Counted from the first letter of the stretch, positions 51,237 to 62,529 are shown. The stretch is DNA of 64,000 bases from Pantoea conspicua (GCF_002095315.1 NZ_MLFN01000012.1:1-64000), one strand, 5' to 3'. The notes: a model not told the origin generated them from the letters alone. A program made the numbers and translations.

Positions 51237-52539
51237 GTGCCTGCACCTTGGCTCCGTAATCATTGATGGCTTGCCATTCCACAGGCAAGCCGGCTAAATC
51301 AGCTTCCGCAACGCCAAGACGCACGGCCTGGTCGACCACAATCCGCGCCAGGTCGAAATGACGGGCGCGAGGATACTGGGCCAGGTAGTCACGCATCACT
51401 GACGCGAGGTTGAGCGGTTTTTGTTGCGTTTTGTAGATCTGCAGCGCCTCTTCAATCATCGCTGCCAGCTGTTCGCGAATTTCGTTGAACTCTTCGTACT
51501 CCATCTCGGCCGGCAGTTCACCCATCACCTCGTCATTACGCAGCGTCAGCTCTTCATCGCGCATGTCATACAGGCGATCGGCGTTAGCGTAAGTCAGCGC
51601 CCAGGGCGAATCGAAGTAGTTCTGCACCGAAACCCGCAGACGCTGGGCAAAAACGCGGTTTTTGTCCATGTCGATGGCGGTACGGATAAATTTATGGACG
51701 TGGCGGTCGTAACCGATCCACAGGTCGATCGCCTGCTGGCCCCAGCTGGTGATACGGTCGAGTTTACTTTGCAGATCAAAGACCAGTTTGTCGACGAAGC
51801 CCAGGTCCGGACTGTCGAGCGTCGCATCCTGAATCCGCAGCAGGTTTTCCTGCAGCTTATCGCCCGCCGCCTCCAGCGTATCCTGCAGTTCACGCAGCGT
51901 ACCGGAGGTTTCCGACAGCAGCATTTCACAACTGGAGATCGCCGCGCGCCAGTCTTTATTCAGCAGTTCAGCGATATCATTTTTCACCGCCTGCTGCTGT
52001 TCATCCATCAGACGCTGCGTCATGTCGATGCTGTCGAATATCTCAGCTACCGAATATTTCAGCGGCGCGAAGACATTGCGGTGCCAGTGAAATTCATCAC
52101 CGTTTTCCTGAGCCGCATCGGCAGCCCGCCTGAGTTCATTGGCGACGATAGAGAGCTGCATCGACAGACGTAAGGTTGAAAACTCGCGCTGACGGATGTA
52201 GTAATCGGTTATGCCGATCGCCAGCGGGGTCAGACGATAGATGGCATTGCCTTCGGTCAGTTCGCTGGTAAAGCGGTTGAGCAGGCGCTGGCGCACCATA
52301 TCGTTGATGGCGTTGTTGGCGCGAACCAACACGGTTTCGTGGGTTTGTTCGAAAGCCTTACTGACGTGACGGAAAGCATCAATCAGATCGCCTTCACTCA
52401 TTTCGCCATCCATCCGCTCACCGTTAAGGGTGGCGATAGCCAGCAAAAAGGCCAGACGTTCTACTGGCAGCGCAAGAGAGAAATCATTCTTGCGCGCCCA
52501 GGATACCAGTTCAGGTACCGTCTGGGAAAATTCACTCAT
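51217..52539 (-). CDS. mukF: MukF, kleisin subunit of MukBEF
   Basis: MukF is the kleisin bridging the MukB heads. The 440 residues equal E. coli MukF. It has an N-terminal winged-helix dimerisation domain (1-120, [30 protein letters not shown], in part), a four-helix neck (about 120-280) and a C-terminal winged helix ending [12 protein letters not shown]. Its start overlaps the cmoM stop by 4 bases. The gene order cmoM-mukF-mukE-mukB is fully coupled by overlaps. Confidence 0.97.
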   Translation of the reverse strand: MSEFSQTVPELVSWARKNDFSLALPVERLAFLLAIATLNGERMDGEMSEGDLIDAFRHVSKAFEQTHETVLVRANNAINDMVRQRLLNRFTSELTEGNAIYRLTPLAIGITDYYIRQREFSTLRLSMQLSIVANELRRAADAAQENGDEFHWHRNVFAPLKYSVAEIFDSIDMTQRLMDEQQQAVKNDIAELLNKDWRAAISSCEMLLSETSGTLRELQDTLEAAGDKLQENLLRIQDATLDSPDLGFVDKLVFDLQSKLDRITSWGQQAIDLWIGYDRHVHKFIRTAIDMDKNRVFAQRLRVSVQNYFDSPWALTYANADRLYDMRDEELTLRNDEVMGELPAEMEYEEFNEIREQLAAMIEEALQIYKTQQKPLNLASVMRDYLAQYPRARHFDLARIVVDQAVRLGVAEADLAGLPVEWQAINDYGAKVQAHVIDKY

Positions 52540-53321
52540 AATTCGTCCTTCTGCCCGGGTTTGCGCGCAGTCACATGGATGTAGCGCCCTAAGCTCAAAA
52601 AGGGTTCCTGACGGCAGTAACGCCGCTCCATCTCAATAATTTCGTCGTCGCTTTTGGGCTCGCCTTTCGGCGGCTTCATGTAGTCGCTGAACACCCGGAT
52701 GCCGGCGCGTTGTTCAATGACGAAGCCACACGCTTCAAGCCAGCGGTAGACCTGATCGGGATCGCGCGGGTAATCAGGTGACAGCGTGCGCTTTTTACGT
52801 TTGGTCAGATTGGTCCGCAGATAGCCAAAATTGCCCAGCGTTAAGGTGCGTAGCGTCAGGCCGTGCAGGTTATAAAACATCAGCGACATGACGCCGCCCG
52901 GACGCAACAGATCAAATAACGCCTGCAGCACCTTTTCCGGTTCGGCGACCCACTCAAGCACAGCGTGAAACAATACCAGATCCACCGGCTTATCCAAATG
53001 TTCACCCACCTGCTGGGCGCTAATTTGTTTGAATTGCATGTTGTGGCTCACACCCTGCGCTGCCGCATTTTCCTCTGCCCGGCGCAACATTTCGCCCGAG
53101 AGATCACACAGCAGAACCTGATGACCGCGCGCAGCCAGCCCGCTGGAGACCTGACCCACGCCCCCGCCCGCATCCAGTACCGTCAGCGGATGCGGTGACA
53201 GTCCGGGCAGGATGGTTTCCAGCTCATCCCACAGGATCGCCTGGCGCACCCGCCCTTTGGTGGTGCCGTATATATTTTGCGAAAATTTATCCGCGAGATC
53301 GTCAAAGTTACGATCCTGCAT
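52536..53321 (-). CDS. cmoM: CmoM (SmtA), tRNA 5-carboxymethoxyuridine methyltransferase
   Basis: CmoM methylates cmo5U34 of tRNA to mcmo5U with SAM. The 261 residues match E. coli. It has a Rossmann methyltransferase fold with motif [13 protein letters not shown], acidic loop [10 protein letters not shown], and [14 protein letters not shown]. It starts the muk operon, as in E. coli where it is called smtA, and is divergent from elyC. Confidence 0.95.
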   Translation of the reverse strand: MQDRNFDDLADKFSQNIYGTTKGRVRQAILWDELETILPGLSPHPLTVLDAGGGVGQVSSGLAARGHQVLLCDLSGEMLRRAEENAAAQGVSHNMQFKQISAQQVGEHLDKPVDLVLFHAVLEWVAEPEKVLQALFDLLRPGGVMSLMFYNLHGLTLRTLTLGNFGYLRTNLTKRKKRTLSPDYPRDPDQVYRWLEACGFVIEQRAGIRVFSDYMKPPKGEPKSDDEIIEMERRYCRQEPFLSLGRYIHVTARKPGQKDEL

Positions 53322-53446
53322 GGCATGTGCTCCGGTATGCTGCGGTGAGACTTGTGCTATTTTGTCACAGGCACCAGAAGAATGAACCTTTCATCCCCAT
53401 CTTCCCTTCCGGCTGCTGTTTTTTCGGACAACAGGAGTCTTTTTAG

Positions 53447-54232
53447 ATGCTTTTTACCCTGAAAAAAGTGATCGGCGGGCTGTTACTCCCCCTGCCGTTT
53501 CTGCTTTTGCTGATGGCGCTCGGCATTTTATTGCTTTGGTTCACTGACTGGCAGAAAAGCGGCAAAATTTTGATCTCTGCCAGCTGGTTATTCCTGCTGC
53601 TGCTGAGTCTGCAGCCGCTGGCCGATCGGCTGCTGCTGCCGCTCGATAGCCGTTATCCGACCTGGAACGGTACGCAGCCGGTCGATAACATCGTGGTATT
53701 GGGTGGCGGCTATACCTTTAACCCGGCCTGGGCGCCCAGCTCGAACCTGCTGAACAACAGTCTGCCGCGCGTGGCGGAAGGGGTACGTCAGTGGTATCGC
53801 TATCCGCAAGCTACCCTGATTTTTACCGGCGCCGCGGGTGGCACTAATCCAAAGAGCAGCGCCTGGGTCGCCGCGCAGGTCGCCGAAAGTCTCGGCGTGC
53901 CAGCCGATCGCATTCAGATTCTCGATCAACCGCGGGATACCGCTGATGAAGCACAGGCGGTGAAGGAGAAGATAGGTCAGCGGCCGTTTCTGCTAATCAG
54001 CTCAGCCAATCATCTGCCCCGCGCAATGCGTTTTTTCCAGGCGGCAGGACTGAATCCGATTGCCGCGCCAGCCAACCAGCTGGCGATCACCTCGCCGCTG
54101 AATGGCTGGGAGCGCGCCATTCCGTCCTCTATCTGGCTGAGTCACAGCGAGCGTGCAGTGTATGAAACACTGGGTACGGTATTGCAGCGACTGAAGGGAG
54201 AGACAACGCGCTCATCCGAGCCAGGGGAGTAA
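53447..54232 (+). CDS. elyC: ElyC, DUF218 envelope biogenesis factor
   Basis: The 261-residue inner membrane protein (E. coli: 259) has two N-terminal membrane helices (about 8-33 and 42-60) and a periplasmic DUF218 domain with VDNIVVLGGGYTFNP, TLIFTGAAGGTNP and FLLISSANHLPRAMRFF. E. coli mutants lyse at low temperature from a peptidoglycan defect tied to the undecaprenyl lipid carrier. Its 3' end overlaps that of the convergent ycbJ by 21 bases. Confidence 0.94.
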   Translation: MLFTLKKVIGGLLLPLPFLLLLMALGILLLWFTDWQKSGKILISASWLFLLLLSLQPLADRLLLPLDSRYPTWNGTQPVDNIVVLGGGYTFNPAWAPSSNLLNNSLPRVAEGVRQWYRYPQATLIFTGAAGGTNPKSSAWVAAQVAESLGVPADRIQILDQPRDTADEAQAVKEKIGQRPFLLISSANHLPRAMRFFQAAGLNPIAAPANQLAITSPLNGWERAIPSSIWLSHSERAVYETLGTVLQRLKGETTRSSEPGE

Positions 54233-55105
54233 CTGCGTACGGGCATGATCAAAACGGAGTCGGTCAAACTCACCGGTCTGCACCAGCCGATCGATGCAGT
54301 CCCACAGCTGATAGAGCCACCGTCGCCAGACAAAGCCCTCTGCCACCGGTGCCCGCTGCAGGTACGCGTGCAGCAGCGCAGTTTCAGCCGGTGAATCATC
54401 GAGATGAATCAGATCATATTCACGCGGTGCCCACAGGATCGGGCCGGGCTGGGTCATCGCCAGCAGCTGATCGCTGCGTGGGTTTTTCAGCATACTTTGC
54501 AGCCTGACATTACCGTGCACCATGACACAGGGATCGTTAAAGTCGCGAAACAGGTGCGCTAACCGCGCCCGGCTGCGGAACAGAATCTGACGATCGTCCA
54601 GCGTAAAGCCTGGCGGGCGCAGATAGCTCAGGGTCGCCCACAGCACCTCAACCCGCTGTGCATACCAGGCGGGCCAGCGGTTTTCCTGCGTGCTGTCCAC
54701 CGTACCGACCAGACCGTGGCTGTCGAGCCGGTGCCAGGCCAGCAGCCCTTCCACCACCTGTTCGCAAAACTGTTGCCAGCGTTGTGCATCACGCGCCGGT
54801 GCTTCAGCCGTCACGCCATTGAGTCGCGCCAGCAGCAGCATTTCATGCACTGGCGGCTGCTGGCTCATCACCAGGCCAAATACCACCGGCACCGCAATCA
54901 GCCCGGCGTGGCCAAGTAACGCCAGTTTTTTGGCTTCCAGCGCTGCACGGCCCTGATGACGAAAATATTTCGCCATGACCGGCATCGGCTCTCCTTTATC
55001 GTTGTACAGCGCATAAAGTCGGGCAGGCGGATGTTCGCTGATGATTTCGAGACGGCTGATGGGCTCGCCCAGCACCAGCGCCAGTTCGGTTTTGAGCTGT
55101 TCCAT
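54212..55105 (-). CDS. ycbJ: YcbJ, aminoglycoside-phosphotransferase-fold protein
   Basis: The 297 residues equal E. coli YcbJ. The protein kinase-like APH fold shows the HGN catalytic-loop remnant in CVMVHGNVRLQSML, where typical APH enzymes have HxDxxxxN; aspartate is replaced by asparagine, so kinase activity is uncertain. LWAPREYDLIHLDD occupies the metal-binding region. The substrate is unknown. It is convergent with elyC and follows kdsB on the same strand order upstream. Confidence 0.88.
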   Translation of the reverse strand: MEQLKTELALVLGEPISRLEIISEHPPARLYALYNDKGEPMPVMAKYFRHQGRAALEAKKLALLGHAGLIAVPVVFGLVMSQQPPVHEMLLLARLNGVTAEAPARDAQRWQQFCEQVVEGLLAWHRLDSHGLVGTVDSTQENRWPAWYAQRVEVLWATLSYLRPPGFTLDDRQILFRSRARLAHLFRDFNDPCVMVHGNVRLQSMLKNPRSDQLLAMTQPGPILWAPREYDLIHLDDSPAETALLHAYLQRAPVAEGFVWRRWLYQLWDCIDRLVQTGEFDRLRFDHARTQLLPWLG

Positions 55106-55215
55106 GCGGCATCCTCCTCAGATGAATAGCAGACTATCCTGAAGGGACTACAGATAAGAAGTTTAGCGGCGGATCAATAAAACTGCGCAGTAACGGGGAG
55201 TCTCTCCCCGTTTTA

Positions 55216-55965
55216 TCAGGCCTGCATTGCCGCGCGAACGCGCTGCAGATCGTCCGGTGTATCTACGCCGACGCTGGGAATCGTTTTCGCCACCGCAACA
55301 TGAATTTTCTCGCCGTACCACAGCACCCGCAGCTGCTCGAGCAGCTCGATCTGTTCCAGCGGGCAAGGTGCCCAGGCGACATAGCGGCGGATAAAGCCCG
55401 CGCGATAAGCATAAATACCAATGTGACGCAGCAGCGTGTCACCAATCTGCTCGCGAGAGTGGGCATAACGTTCACGATCCCAGGGGATAGTGGCGCGTGA
55501 AAAATAGAGCGCATGGCCGTGCACGTCCATCACCACTTTCACCGCATTAGGGTTAAACGCTTCCTCCGCATCGGTGATCGGTACCGCCAGGGTCGCCATT
55601 CCTGCCGTAGAACCGGCCAGATTGGTGGCCACCTGACGCACAATCTCCGCCGGGATCATTGGCTCATCGCCCTGCACATTCACGATGATCTCATCATCCG
55701 CAAACTGATATTTTTCGATCACCTCTGCCAGGCGCTCCGTGCCGGACTGATGATCGGCGCGCGTCATGCAAACTTCACCGCCAGCGGCTTGCACCGCCTG
55801 TGCCACATCCGGATGATCGGTGGCGACGATCACCCGGCTGGCACCCGATTCACGGGCACGCTCCATCACATGCACGACCATCGGTTTACCGTGAATATCC
55901 ACTAACGGCTTGCCTGGCAGGCGGGTAGACGCATAACGCGCAGGAATGATGGCAGTAAAACTCAT
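55216..55965 (-). CDS. kdsB: KdsB, CMP-KDO synthetase
   Basis: KdsB activates KDO with CTP for the lipopolysaccharide inner core. The 249 residues (E. coli: 248) begin [22 protein letters not shown], the nucleotide-binding signature, with [23 protein letters not shown] and [10 protein letters not shown]. Its start overlaps the ycaR stop by 4 bases (ATGA). Confidence 0.97.
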   Translation of the reverse strand: MSFTAIIPARYASTRLPGKPLVDIHGKPMVVHVMERARESGASRVIVATDHPDVAQAVQAAGGEVCMTRADHQSGTERLAEVIEKYQFADDEIIVNVQGDEPMIPAEIVRQVATNLAGSTAGMATLAVPITDAEEAFNPNAVKVVMDVHGHALYFSRATIPWDRERYAHSREQIGDTLLRHIGIYAYRAGFIRRYVAWAPCPLEQIELLEQLRVLWYGEKIHVAVAKTIPSVGVDTPDDLQRVRAAMQA

Positions 55966-56144
55966 GGATGAATCTCTTCAACCGACAGCGTACGCGCTTC
56001 ATTCTCCAGTAACACCGGAATACCGTCACGCACTGGAAACGCCAGTCCATCCGGTTTGCAGATCAGCTCCTGCTGCGCATTGTTATAGTAAAGTTTGCCA
56101 TTGCACACCGGGCAGGCAACGATTTCGAGTAAACGGTGATCCAT
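55962..56144 (-). CDS. ycaR: YcaR, UPF0434 Trm112-like small protein
   Basis: The 60 residues equal E. coli Yca[21 protein letters not shown] carries the CPVC zinc-ribbon-like knuckle, followed by [21 protein letters not shown]. Only three cysteines are present, as in the family. The exact job is not known. It is coupled to kdsB by a stop/start overlap. Confidence 0.94.
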   Translation of the reverse strand: MDHRLLEIVACPVCNGKLYYNNAQQELICKPDGLAFPVRDGIPVLLENEARTLSVEEIHP

Positions 56145-56230
56145 ATGTCCTCCATCAGGGACCGAATGCGTAAGGGGTAAAGCATACCATAGCCCAGCCC
56201 GGGCGGCAGGGCGTAAAACGTATCACAGCA

Positions 56231-57463
56231 TCACTGGTTGCCAGGCTCGCGTATCAGTGACCAGCAGGCCGGCCAGTACTGCCGCAGCGAGGCAGGTGCC
56301 TGCAGCAGAGAGACGGTTTCCGCCCCCTGCCACGCCGCAAAGCGCTCAATCGCCCGCCGGATATCCTGCACAAATCGCAACGTGACCCGTGTCTGCGGCT
56401 CAAGCCAGATATTCTTAATCTCCAGCTGTTTCGACTGGCGCAACATACGGGCATCCAGCCGGCCTTTGATCTCGCCACGATGCAGGATCGGCAACACGAA
56501 ATAGCCATATTTACGCTTTGCCTCAGGCGTATAACACTCAATGCGGTAATCAAAGTTGAACAGCTCCAGCGCGCGCTTGCGATCCCAGATGACCGGATCG
56601 AACGGCGACAGCAGCGCGCTGTGAGTGGCCTGTAAAGGGGATTCAAGTAGCGGCAGCGAATCACGATGCAGCCACATTTCGCCCAGCCCTTCGGCCGTCA
56701 CCGCAATCAGATCGCCCGCTTCCTGTGCTTCTGCCAGAAAGGTGCTGAGCGGCACCCGTTTCAGGCGGTAATAGTCTGCCAGCCAGCTGCCGCGAAAAAT
56801 GCCGAGACTGCGGGCACTGTTGAGTAACATTAAGCGGGTCGCTTCGGCTTCGCTGATGCTGTGCAGAGCATCCTGCCAGTCGGGCATTACCCGGCAGCGC
56901 AGATCGTAAACCCGCTGAAAATTGCGGCGTTCGGTGACCATCAGCTCGCCAGCGCTGAACAGATTCTCCAGATGCCGCTTGTGCGGTTTCCACGCCCACC
57001 ATCCCGGTTTATGGTTTTCGGTATGTGCAAAATCCGCAGCCCGCACCGGGCCATTTTCGCGGATCTGCTGCAGCAATTCGGCGATCTCCTGCTGATGGTC
57101 AGCAACCCACTGCGCGTTATATTTCCAGCCCAGCCGTTCCGGCGAAAGCATGCGGTGCCGCAGCAGTCTGTAGTCGGCGCGCGGAATAAAACAGGCTTCG
57201 TGTGCCCAGTATTCAAATACCTTTCCCTCCGCCAGAGCCTGTTCCAGCCACGCCTGGGGATAGTCACCAAGGCGACTGAACAGCACCAGATAGGGGCTGC
57301 GGGCAACAACATTAATGGTATCGATTTGCAGCAGTGACATGCGGGAGATGCAGTCAATAAGATCCTGGTAGCGGGCGCGTTTTGGTGGCGGGCGCAGCAT
57401 GCCCTGCGCGGCGAGATGAAGGTGACGTGCCTGTCGTAACGAAAGTGAATGCTGCAGGTTCAT
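56231..57463 (-). CDS. ycaQ: YcaQ, winged-helix DNA glycosylase (interstrand cross-link unhooking)
   Basis: E. coli YcaQ, an HTH_42/AlkX-type DNA glycosylase, unhooks interstrand cross-links. The 410 residues match its length. Conserved stretches include LLQIDTINVVARSPYLVLFSRLG, with the catalytic QxD-type Gln and Asp, EYWAHEACFIPR and LSPFDPVIWDRKRA. I chose the ATG at 57463 (MNLQHSLSLRQAR, ribosome site GGAAGAGA); a 17-residue upstream extension is not conserved. It lies between lpxK and ycaR, as in E. coli. Confidence 0.92.
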   Translation of the reverse strand: MNLQHSLSLRQARHLHLAAQGMLRPPPKRARYQDLIDCISRMSLLQIDTINVVARSPYLVLFSRLGDYPQAWLEQALAEGKVFEYWAHEACFIPRADYRLLRHRMLSPERLGWKYNAQWVADHQQEIAELLQQIRENGPVRAADFAHTENHKPGWWAWKPHKRHLENLFSAGELMVTERRNFQRVYDLRCRVMPDWQDALHSISEAEATRLMLLNSARSLGIFRGSWLADYYRLKRVPLSTFLAEAQEAGDLIAVTAEGLGEMWLHRDSLPLLESPLQATHSALLSPFDPVIWDRKRALELFNFDYRIECYTPEAKRKYGYFVLPILHRGEIKGRLDARMLRQSKQLEIKNIWLEPQTRVTLRFVQDIRRAIERFAAWQGAETVSLLQAPASLRQYWPACWSLIREPGNQ

Positions 57464-57486
57464 TCTCTTCCTTATTGTTCGGGAAA

Positions 57487-58482
57487 TTAATGTTCTGGCT
57501 GGCCGCTGCGGCACAGCTGTTCAATATCGGCCAGCAGCGGTGCTACGGCCTCTCCCTTCAGACTGGCATCGACCGGCAGATACCACCAGTTGGGCTGAGC
57601 AAAGTGGCGGCATTTCACCGCATCTTTTTCGGTCATCAACAGCTGCTGCCCGGCCTGAGTCAGCCGGGCCAGCTCATCCTGACTGTAAGCGTGATGATCG
57701 GCAAACGCGATCTCCGCCACCGGCGTCAAACCCTGCTGTTTCAGGGTGGTAAAGAAGCGCGGCGGGTGACCAATACCGGCCATGGCGACCACCGGATGAA
57801 GCTGGTCAGCCGGACGGGTTTCGCCGGTCAGCAGATGGGTCGCCAGTCCCGGCTGAAGCTGCATCGCAATTTCACCAGGCTGCGCTTCTCCGCCATTAAC
57901 CACAATCGCATCAACCTGGCGCAGACGATCGGCACGTTCCCGCATCGGTCCGGCTGGTAGCCACCAGCCATTACCGAAGCGCCGGTCGCCATCCACTACC
58001 ACTATTTCGCGATCGCGCTGTAATGCATAATGCTGCAGGCCATCATCGGTGACGATCACATCTAAAGGCCCCTGTTTCAGCAGCGCTTCAATCGCCAGCC
58101 GCCGCTTTGGCGCTACGGCCACTGGCGCGCCGGTGCGCTGGGCGATCAGCACCGGCTCATCTCCAGCCTGTTCAGTGGAGGTCTGTGCGGTGACCAGCAG
58201 CGGATACTGCTCGGCTTTACCGCCGTAGCCACGCGACACCACGCCCGCACGCAGACCGCGCTGTTGCAATGCCTCGACCAGCCAGATCACCACCGGCGTT
58301 TTGCCATTACCGCCAGCTGTCAGATTGCCCACCACCACCACCGGCAGCGGTGCGCGCCAGCTTTTACGCCAGCCGCGCTGATAACTGAATCGAATCAGAG
58401 TGGTAATCGCCCCATACAGCAGGCTCAGTGGCCATAACAGCAGCCATAAGGGTGATCGACCACTCCAGATACGTTCAATCAT
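57487..58482 (-). CDS. lpxK: LpxK, tetraacyldisaccharide 4'-kinase
   Basis: LpxK adds the 4'-phosphate to the lipid A precursor at the inner membrane. The 331 residues (E. coli: 328) have an N-terminal membrane-association helix ([20 protein letters not shown]) and P-loop [12 protein letters not shown] (Lys61, Thr62), then [16 protein letters not shown] and [12 protein letters not shown]. It overlaps the msbA stop by 4 bases, coupling lipid A completion to its export. Confidence 0.97.
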   Translation of the reverse strand: MIERIWSGRSPLWLLLWPLSLLYGAITTLIRFSYQRGWRKSWRAPLPVVVVGNLTAGGNGKTPVVIWLVEALQQRGLRAGVVSRGYGGKAEQYPLLVTAQTSTEQAGDEPVLIAQRTGAPVAVAPKRRLAIEALLKQGPLDVIVTDDGLQHYALQRDREIVVVDGDRRFGNGWWLPAGPMRERADRLRQVDAIVVNGGEAQPGEIAMQLQPGLATHLLTGETRPADQLHPVVAMAGIGHPPRFFTTLKQQGLTPVAEIAFADHHAYSQDELARLTQAGQQLLMTEKDAVKCRHFAQPNWWYLPVDASLKGEAVAPLLADIEQLCRSGQPEH

Positions 58483-60227
58483 TGGCCGAATTGCATCTTA
58501 TGCAGTTGGGCATAGGCCCCGCGCTCCGCTAACAGCACCTGATGCGTACCGCGCTCAACAATCTGCCCATCTTCGATTACCACGATTTCATCCGCTTTTT
58601 CGATAGTAGAGAGTCGGTGTGCAATCACCAGCGAAGTACGGTTCTTCTGCAGTTCGTCCAGCGCTGACTGAATTGCCCGCTCAGATTCGGTATCCAGCGC
58701 CGAGGTGGCTTCATCCAGGATCAAAATAGGACAATCGCGTAACAGGGCGCGCGCAATCGCAATACGCTGACGCTGGCCGCCTGACAGCAGCACACCGTTT
58801 TCGCCAATCACCGTATCCAGCCCTTGATCCATCTTATTAATGAAATCCATGGCATGCGCCATGGTTGCGGCTTTTTCGATCTCCGCGCGGCTGTACTGCT
58901 CGCTGCGGGCATAAGCGATGTTATTGGCAATGGTGTCATTGAACAGATGAACATTCTGTGACACCAGGGCCACCTGGTTACGCAGCGAACGTAAGGTGTA
59001 CTCGCGCAAATCGTAACCATCCAGCAGAATTTCGCCCTGCTGAATATCGTAGAAGCGGGTCAGCAAACTGGCCATGGTCGATTTACCCGAGCCAGAACGT
59101 CCCACCAGCGCCACTGTTTTGCCTGCCGGCAGCGAGAGATTGATATTACGCAGCGCCGGAACATCACGACCCGGATAGGTAAAGGTGACGTTACGGAACT
59201 CAATGTCGCCCTTCGCACGGGGGGTTTCACGGGTACCGTTATCCACTTCCTGCTTACTGTCGAGAATGGAAAACAGCGTCTGACAGGCCGCCATACCGCG
59301 CTGGAACTGGGCATTAACGTTAGTCAGCGATTTCAATGGACGCATCAGCGCGATCATAGATGAGAAGACCACGGTAATGGTACCCGCGGTTAAGGTATCC
59401 ATCACGCTCGGGAAGCTGGCAGCATAGAGTACAAAAGCCAGTGCCAGAGAGGCGATCAGCTGAATCACCGGATCGGAAATTGATGAGGCTGAAACCAGCT
59501 TCATTCCCTGCTGACGCATGCGATTACTGACCCGGGCAAAGCGCTCAGATTCAATCTCCTGACCGCCGAAAATCAGCACTTCTTTATGGCCCTTCAGCAT
59601 CTGCTCAGCGCTGGTAGTAACCTGCCCCATGGTATTTTGCATGGTTTTACTGATGTTACGGAAACGCTTAGAGACGGTGCGGATTGCAAAGGAAACGATC
59701 GGTGCCAGCACGATCAGAATCAACGACAGCTGCCAGCTGTAGTAGAACATCATGATGAACAGGCCAATAATTGACGCGCCTTCACGCACTACCGTCACCA
59801 GCGCACCCGAAGAGGAAGACGCAACCTGCTCTGAATCGTAGGTGATACGTGACAACAGGGTACCGGTTGACTGCTGGTCGAAGAATGATACCGGCATGCC
59901 CATCATATGGCTGAACAGCCGACGGCGAATAGTCATGACCACATTGCCAGAAACCCAGGAGATGCAGTAACTGGAGATATAACTGGTCACGCCGCGGATC
60001 AGCATCAGGCCGATAACCACTAACGGCATCCACAGCATCACCGATTTATCGGCTTTACCAAACCCATCATCCAGTAACGGTTTCAACAGGGAGAGCATTA
60101 AGGCGTCGCCCGCAGCGTTAATAACCAGGGCAATGGACGCCACAATTAATCCCGCCTTGTTAGGCGCGATCATCGGCCAGAGTCGGCGGAATGTCTGCCA
60201 CGTAGAGAGATCTTTATCTAGATGCAT
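58479..60227 (-). CDS. msbA: MsbA, lipid A ABC exporter
   Basis: MsbA flips core-lipid A across the inner membrane. The 582 residues equal E. coli. Six membrane helices (about 20-310) precede an ATPase domain with Walker [15 protein letters not shown], signature [15 protein letters not shown], Walker [13 protein letters not shown] and H-loop IAHRLSTIE. It acts as a homodimer. The ycaI gene precedes it with a 34-base gap. Confidence 0.98.
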   Translation of the reverse strand: MHLDKDLSTWQTFRRLWPMIAPNKAGLIVASIALVINAAGDALMLSLLKPLLDDGFGKADKSVMLWMPLVVIGLMLIRGVTSYISSYCISWVSGNVVMTIRRRLFSHMMGMPVSFFDQQSTGTLLSRITYDSEQVASSSSGALVTVVREGASIIGLFIMMFYYSWQLSLILIVLAPIVSFAIRTVSKRFRNISKTMQNTMGQVTTSAEQMLKGHKEVLIFGGQEIESERFARVSNRMRQQGMKLVSASSISDPVIQLIASLALAFVLYAASFPSVMDTLTAGTITVVFSSMIALMRPLKSLTNVNAQFQRGMAACQTLFSILDSKQEVDNGTRETPRAKGDIEFRNVTFTYPGRDVPALRNINLSLPAGKTVALVGRSGSGKSTMASLLTRFYDIQQGEILLDGYDLREYTLRSLRNQVALVSQNVHLFNDTIANNIAYARSEQYSRAEIEKAATMAHAMDFINKMDQGLDTVIGENGVLLSGGQRQRIAIARALLRDCPILILDEATSALDTESERAIQSALDELQKNRTSLVIAHRLSTIEKADEIVVIEDGQIVERGTHQVLLAERGAYAQLHKMQFGQ

Positions 60228-60261
60228 TATTTATTCACGCTGTTGGAAATAGCCGGCCATT

Positions 60262-62529
60262 CTACCTGGATTCGCGTTTGACGCCAAACCACTGATGATA
60301 CCAACGGGGCATTAATTGTCCGCGCAGGCTGTAAACCCTCATTTTACCCTGTCGAATAGTGACGCTTATCTGGCCCGACTGGCCGGTGTCGAGCCAGTTA
60401 AATCCGGTTCGCTGATAATTTTCCAGCACGCTTTTTGCCGGCATGTGCCATGCGTTGTAGCGTGCCAGAGAGGCAATCGCTGTGTTGCCCGCCGCGCTGC
60501 GCAACAGCAGCGGGGTTGAGGAGGTGCGGCTGCCATGATGCGGCACCTGCAGGATATCGACCCTTAGACGCTGCTTCTCCAGCACCACCAGCTGCCGCTC
60601 CGCGATTGCCTCAATATCGCCGGTTAACAGCAATCTGACCTGACCATCATCAACGATGATGACACAGGAATCGTTGTTGTCGCCACGGGTCGGCAGGGAC
60701 AATGGCCAGAGAACGTTAAAATGGAGCTGGCCCCAGCGCCATTGCGTACCGCGTACGCAGGGCAAATGGGCGTTGTTTGCCAGCGCGCTGCGCACTTTAA
60801 CCGCAGGCCAGCGCGCGGTTATCGCCGCCAGTCCACCGCTGTGGTCGAGATGTTTATGACTAAGAATGACCTGCTGTAGCCGCAGCTGCTTGCGCTCCAG
60901 CCAGGGGATAATCACCCGGCTGCCAGCGTTGTCGCTCTGCCAGCGCGGACCAGTATCATAGAGTATCGCTTCATTGCCCTGACTGATCACCATACTTAAA
61001 CCGTGACCGACATCCAGCATATCGATGCGCCATCCCGGCTCCTGCTTCGGCTGGCGACTCATTATTATCGCCAGCGCAATTGCACTGCTGCTCAGAGGCA
61101 GGGAGAAGAACAGCTGGGTTCGCCATAGGATCAGACCGCCCCATATCAGCACCGCGAAAAAAAAGGTGCCATGCAGTGGCCACCAGCCTGGCGGCAAGGC
61201 TGTCAGAGACTGCAATAGTGCCCGTAATGACAGATCGGCAGCCTGCCAGAAGAGTACCGATAACGCCGGTAGAGGCAGCAGCATAGCGATAAGAATCAGC
61301 GGCACGGTAACAAATGACACCACCGGAACGGCTACCACGTTAGCAATCAGTGCAGTCAGGCTGAGGCCATTAAAGATAGCCACCTGCAGCGGTGCCATCA
61401 GCACCAGCATTCCCAGTTGAAGATGGAGCAGTTGCACCGGCAACCAACGGCGTTGATGACGGAACCGGCGGGAGAGCGGGAACCAGTGATACCAGATCAG
61501 CAGCATGGCGACAGCCAGCGTCGAGAGCCAGAAGCTTTCCGACAGCACGGTCAGGGGATCGAGGATTAGCAGCAGCGCTACGCAATATGTCCAGACCTGC
61601 CAGCTATTGAGCTGAATGCTGGCAATACGGGTAAGCGTCCAGAGCGTCAGCGCCAGCAGTGCACGCTGCGCTGGCGGATGCACCCCCGACAACCAGGTGT
61701 AGAGCGCAGCAAACAGCCAGCTGACTAACAGTGGAAAACCGTAACTGATATAGCGGGCCGGCAGCACAGATTGCACTCCGCGTGCCAGCAGCCAGCCGCT
61801 GCCAGCCGCCAGCGCAATATGCATGCCTGAAATCGCCATCAGATGAGCGGTACCGGTATCACGCAACAACTGCCGCGTTTCGCGGCTCAAATCATCACGA
61901 ATGCCGAAGGCCAGAGCCTCTAATGTGGCATGCGACGGTAAAGCGGCTGTCTGTTTGCGATGCCACAGGATGAATCGCCAGCGCCAGTTACACCGACTCT
62001 TCTCCGCAACCTGTTGAAGAATACGCCCCTGTAACGGCGTATTATTCGCCAGCGCAAAACGCTGAGCATCAAAATCGCCCTCATTCAGCCGGGCATGAAC
62101 CGCCCGCAGTCGTAATCGCATTGTCCAGCGCTGGCCGGGACAAAACTGTTCAGGGTCGGCATCGAAATAAAGCCAGGCAAAACGGGGCGGAAACAGCCTG
62201 CGTTCGCCCTCTTTCAACAGGCGAACCCTGATTTGCCTGCTCTCCTTTTTCAGTTCGATAATATGGATGCTATAGGTTGCTGGTCGTGCGGCATGATGCT
62301 CAATATCCCTGATCATTAGCCTTGCATCGTTACACGCCCATGCCAGCAGCAGCAGGGCGAGGCCGGTTATGCGCAGGGTTTGCAGGCGACATTGCAGTAA
62401 TACGATCCCTGCCAGCAGCAAGCCCAGAATGATTTCCACGGCAGGAAGCCGGGCGATAAACAGTAAAGGCAGCGTAGCCATAATGGCCAGCCGGGCTACA
62501 ACCATCCATGTCAGCATAATCACATCCAT
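60262..62529 (-). CDS. ycaI: YcaI, ComEC/Rec2-family DNA-uptake channel homologue
   Basis: The 755 residues (E. coli YcaI: 754) contain an N-terminal OB-fold-like periplasmic part (about 60-190), the competence membrane domain (about 210-480, LRDTGTAHLMAISGMHIALAAG as signature, in part), and a C-terminal metallo-beta-lactamase-like domain with DVGHGLSMVI, LSHKHLDHSGGL, LLTGDIEAIAE and VPHHGSRTSSTP. ComEC is the inner membrane DNA channel in naturally competent bacteria. Together with Sxy in this window it belongs to the competence set, though competence of the strain is unproven. A start at 62517 (MLTWMV) is also possible. Confidence 0.93.
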   Translation of the reverse strand: MDVIMLTWMVVARLAIMATLPLLFIARLPAVEIILGLLLAGIVLLQCRLQTLRITGLALLLLAWACNDARLMIRDIEHHAARPATYSIHIIELKKESRQIRVRLLKEGERRLFPPRFAWLYFDADPEQFCPGQRWTMRLRLRAVHARLNEGDFDAQRFALANNTPLQGRILQQVAEKSRCNWRWRFILWHRKQTAALPSHATLEALAFGIRDDLSRETRQLLRDTGTAHLMAISGMHIALAAGSGWLLARGVQSVLPARYISYGFPLLVSWLFAALYTWLSGVHPPAQRALLALTLWTLTRIASIQLNSWQVWTYCVALLLILDPLTVLSESFWLSTLAVAMLLIWYHWFPLSRRFRHQRRWLPVQLLHLQLGMLVLMAPLQVAIFNGLSLTALIANVVAVPVVSFVTVPLILIAMLLPLPALSVLFWQAADLSLRALLQSLTALPPGWWPLHGTFFFAVLIWGGLILWRTQLFFSLPLSSSAIALAIIMSRQPKQEPGWRIDMLDVGHGLSMVISQGNEAILYDTGPRWQSDNAGSRVIIPWLERKQLRLQQVILSHKHLDHSGGLAAITARWPAVKVRSALANNAHLPCVRGTQWRWGQLHFNVLWPLSLPTRGDNNDSCVIIVDDGQVRLLLTGDIEAIAERQLVVLEKQRLRVDILQVPHHGSRTSSTPLLLRSAAGNTAIASLARYNAWHMPAKSVLENYQRTGFNWLDTGQSGQISVTIRQGKMRVYSLRGQLMPRWYHQWFGVKRESR

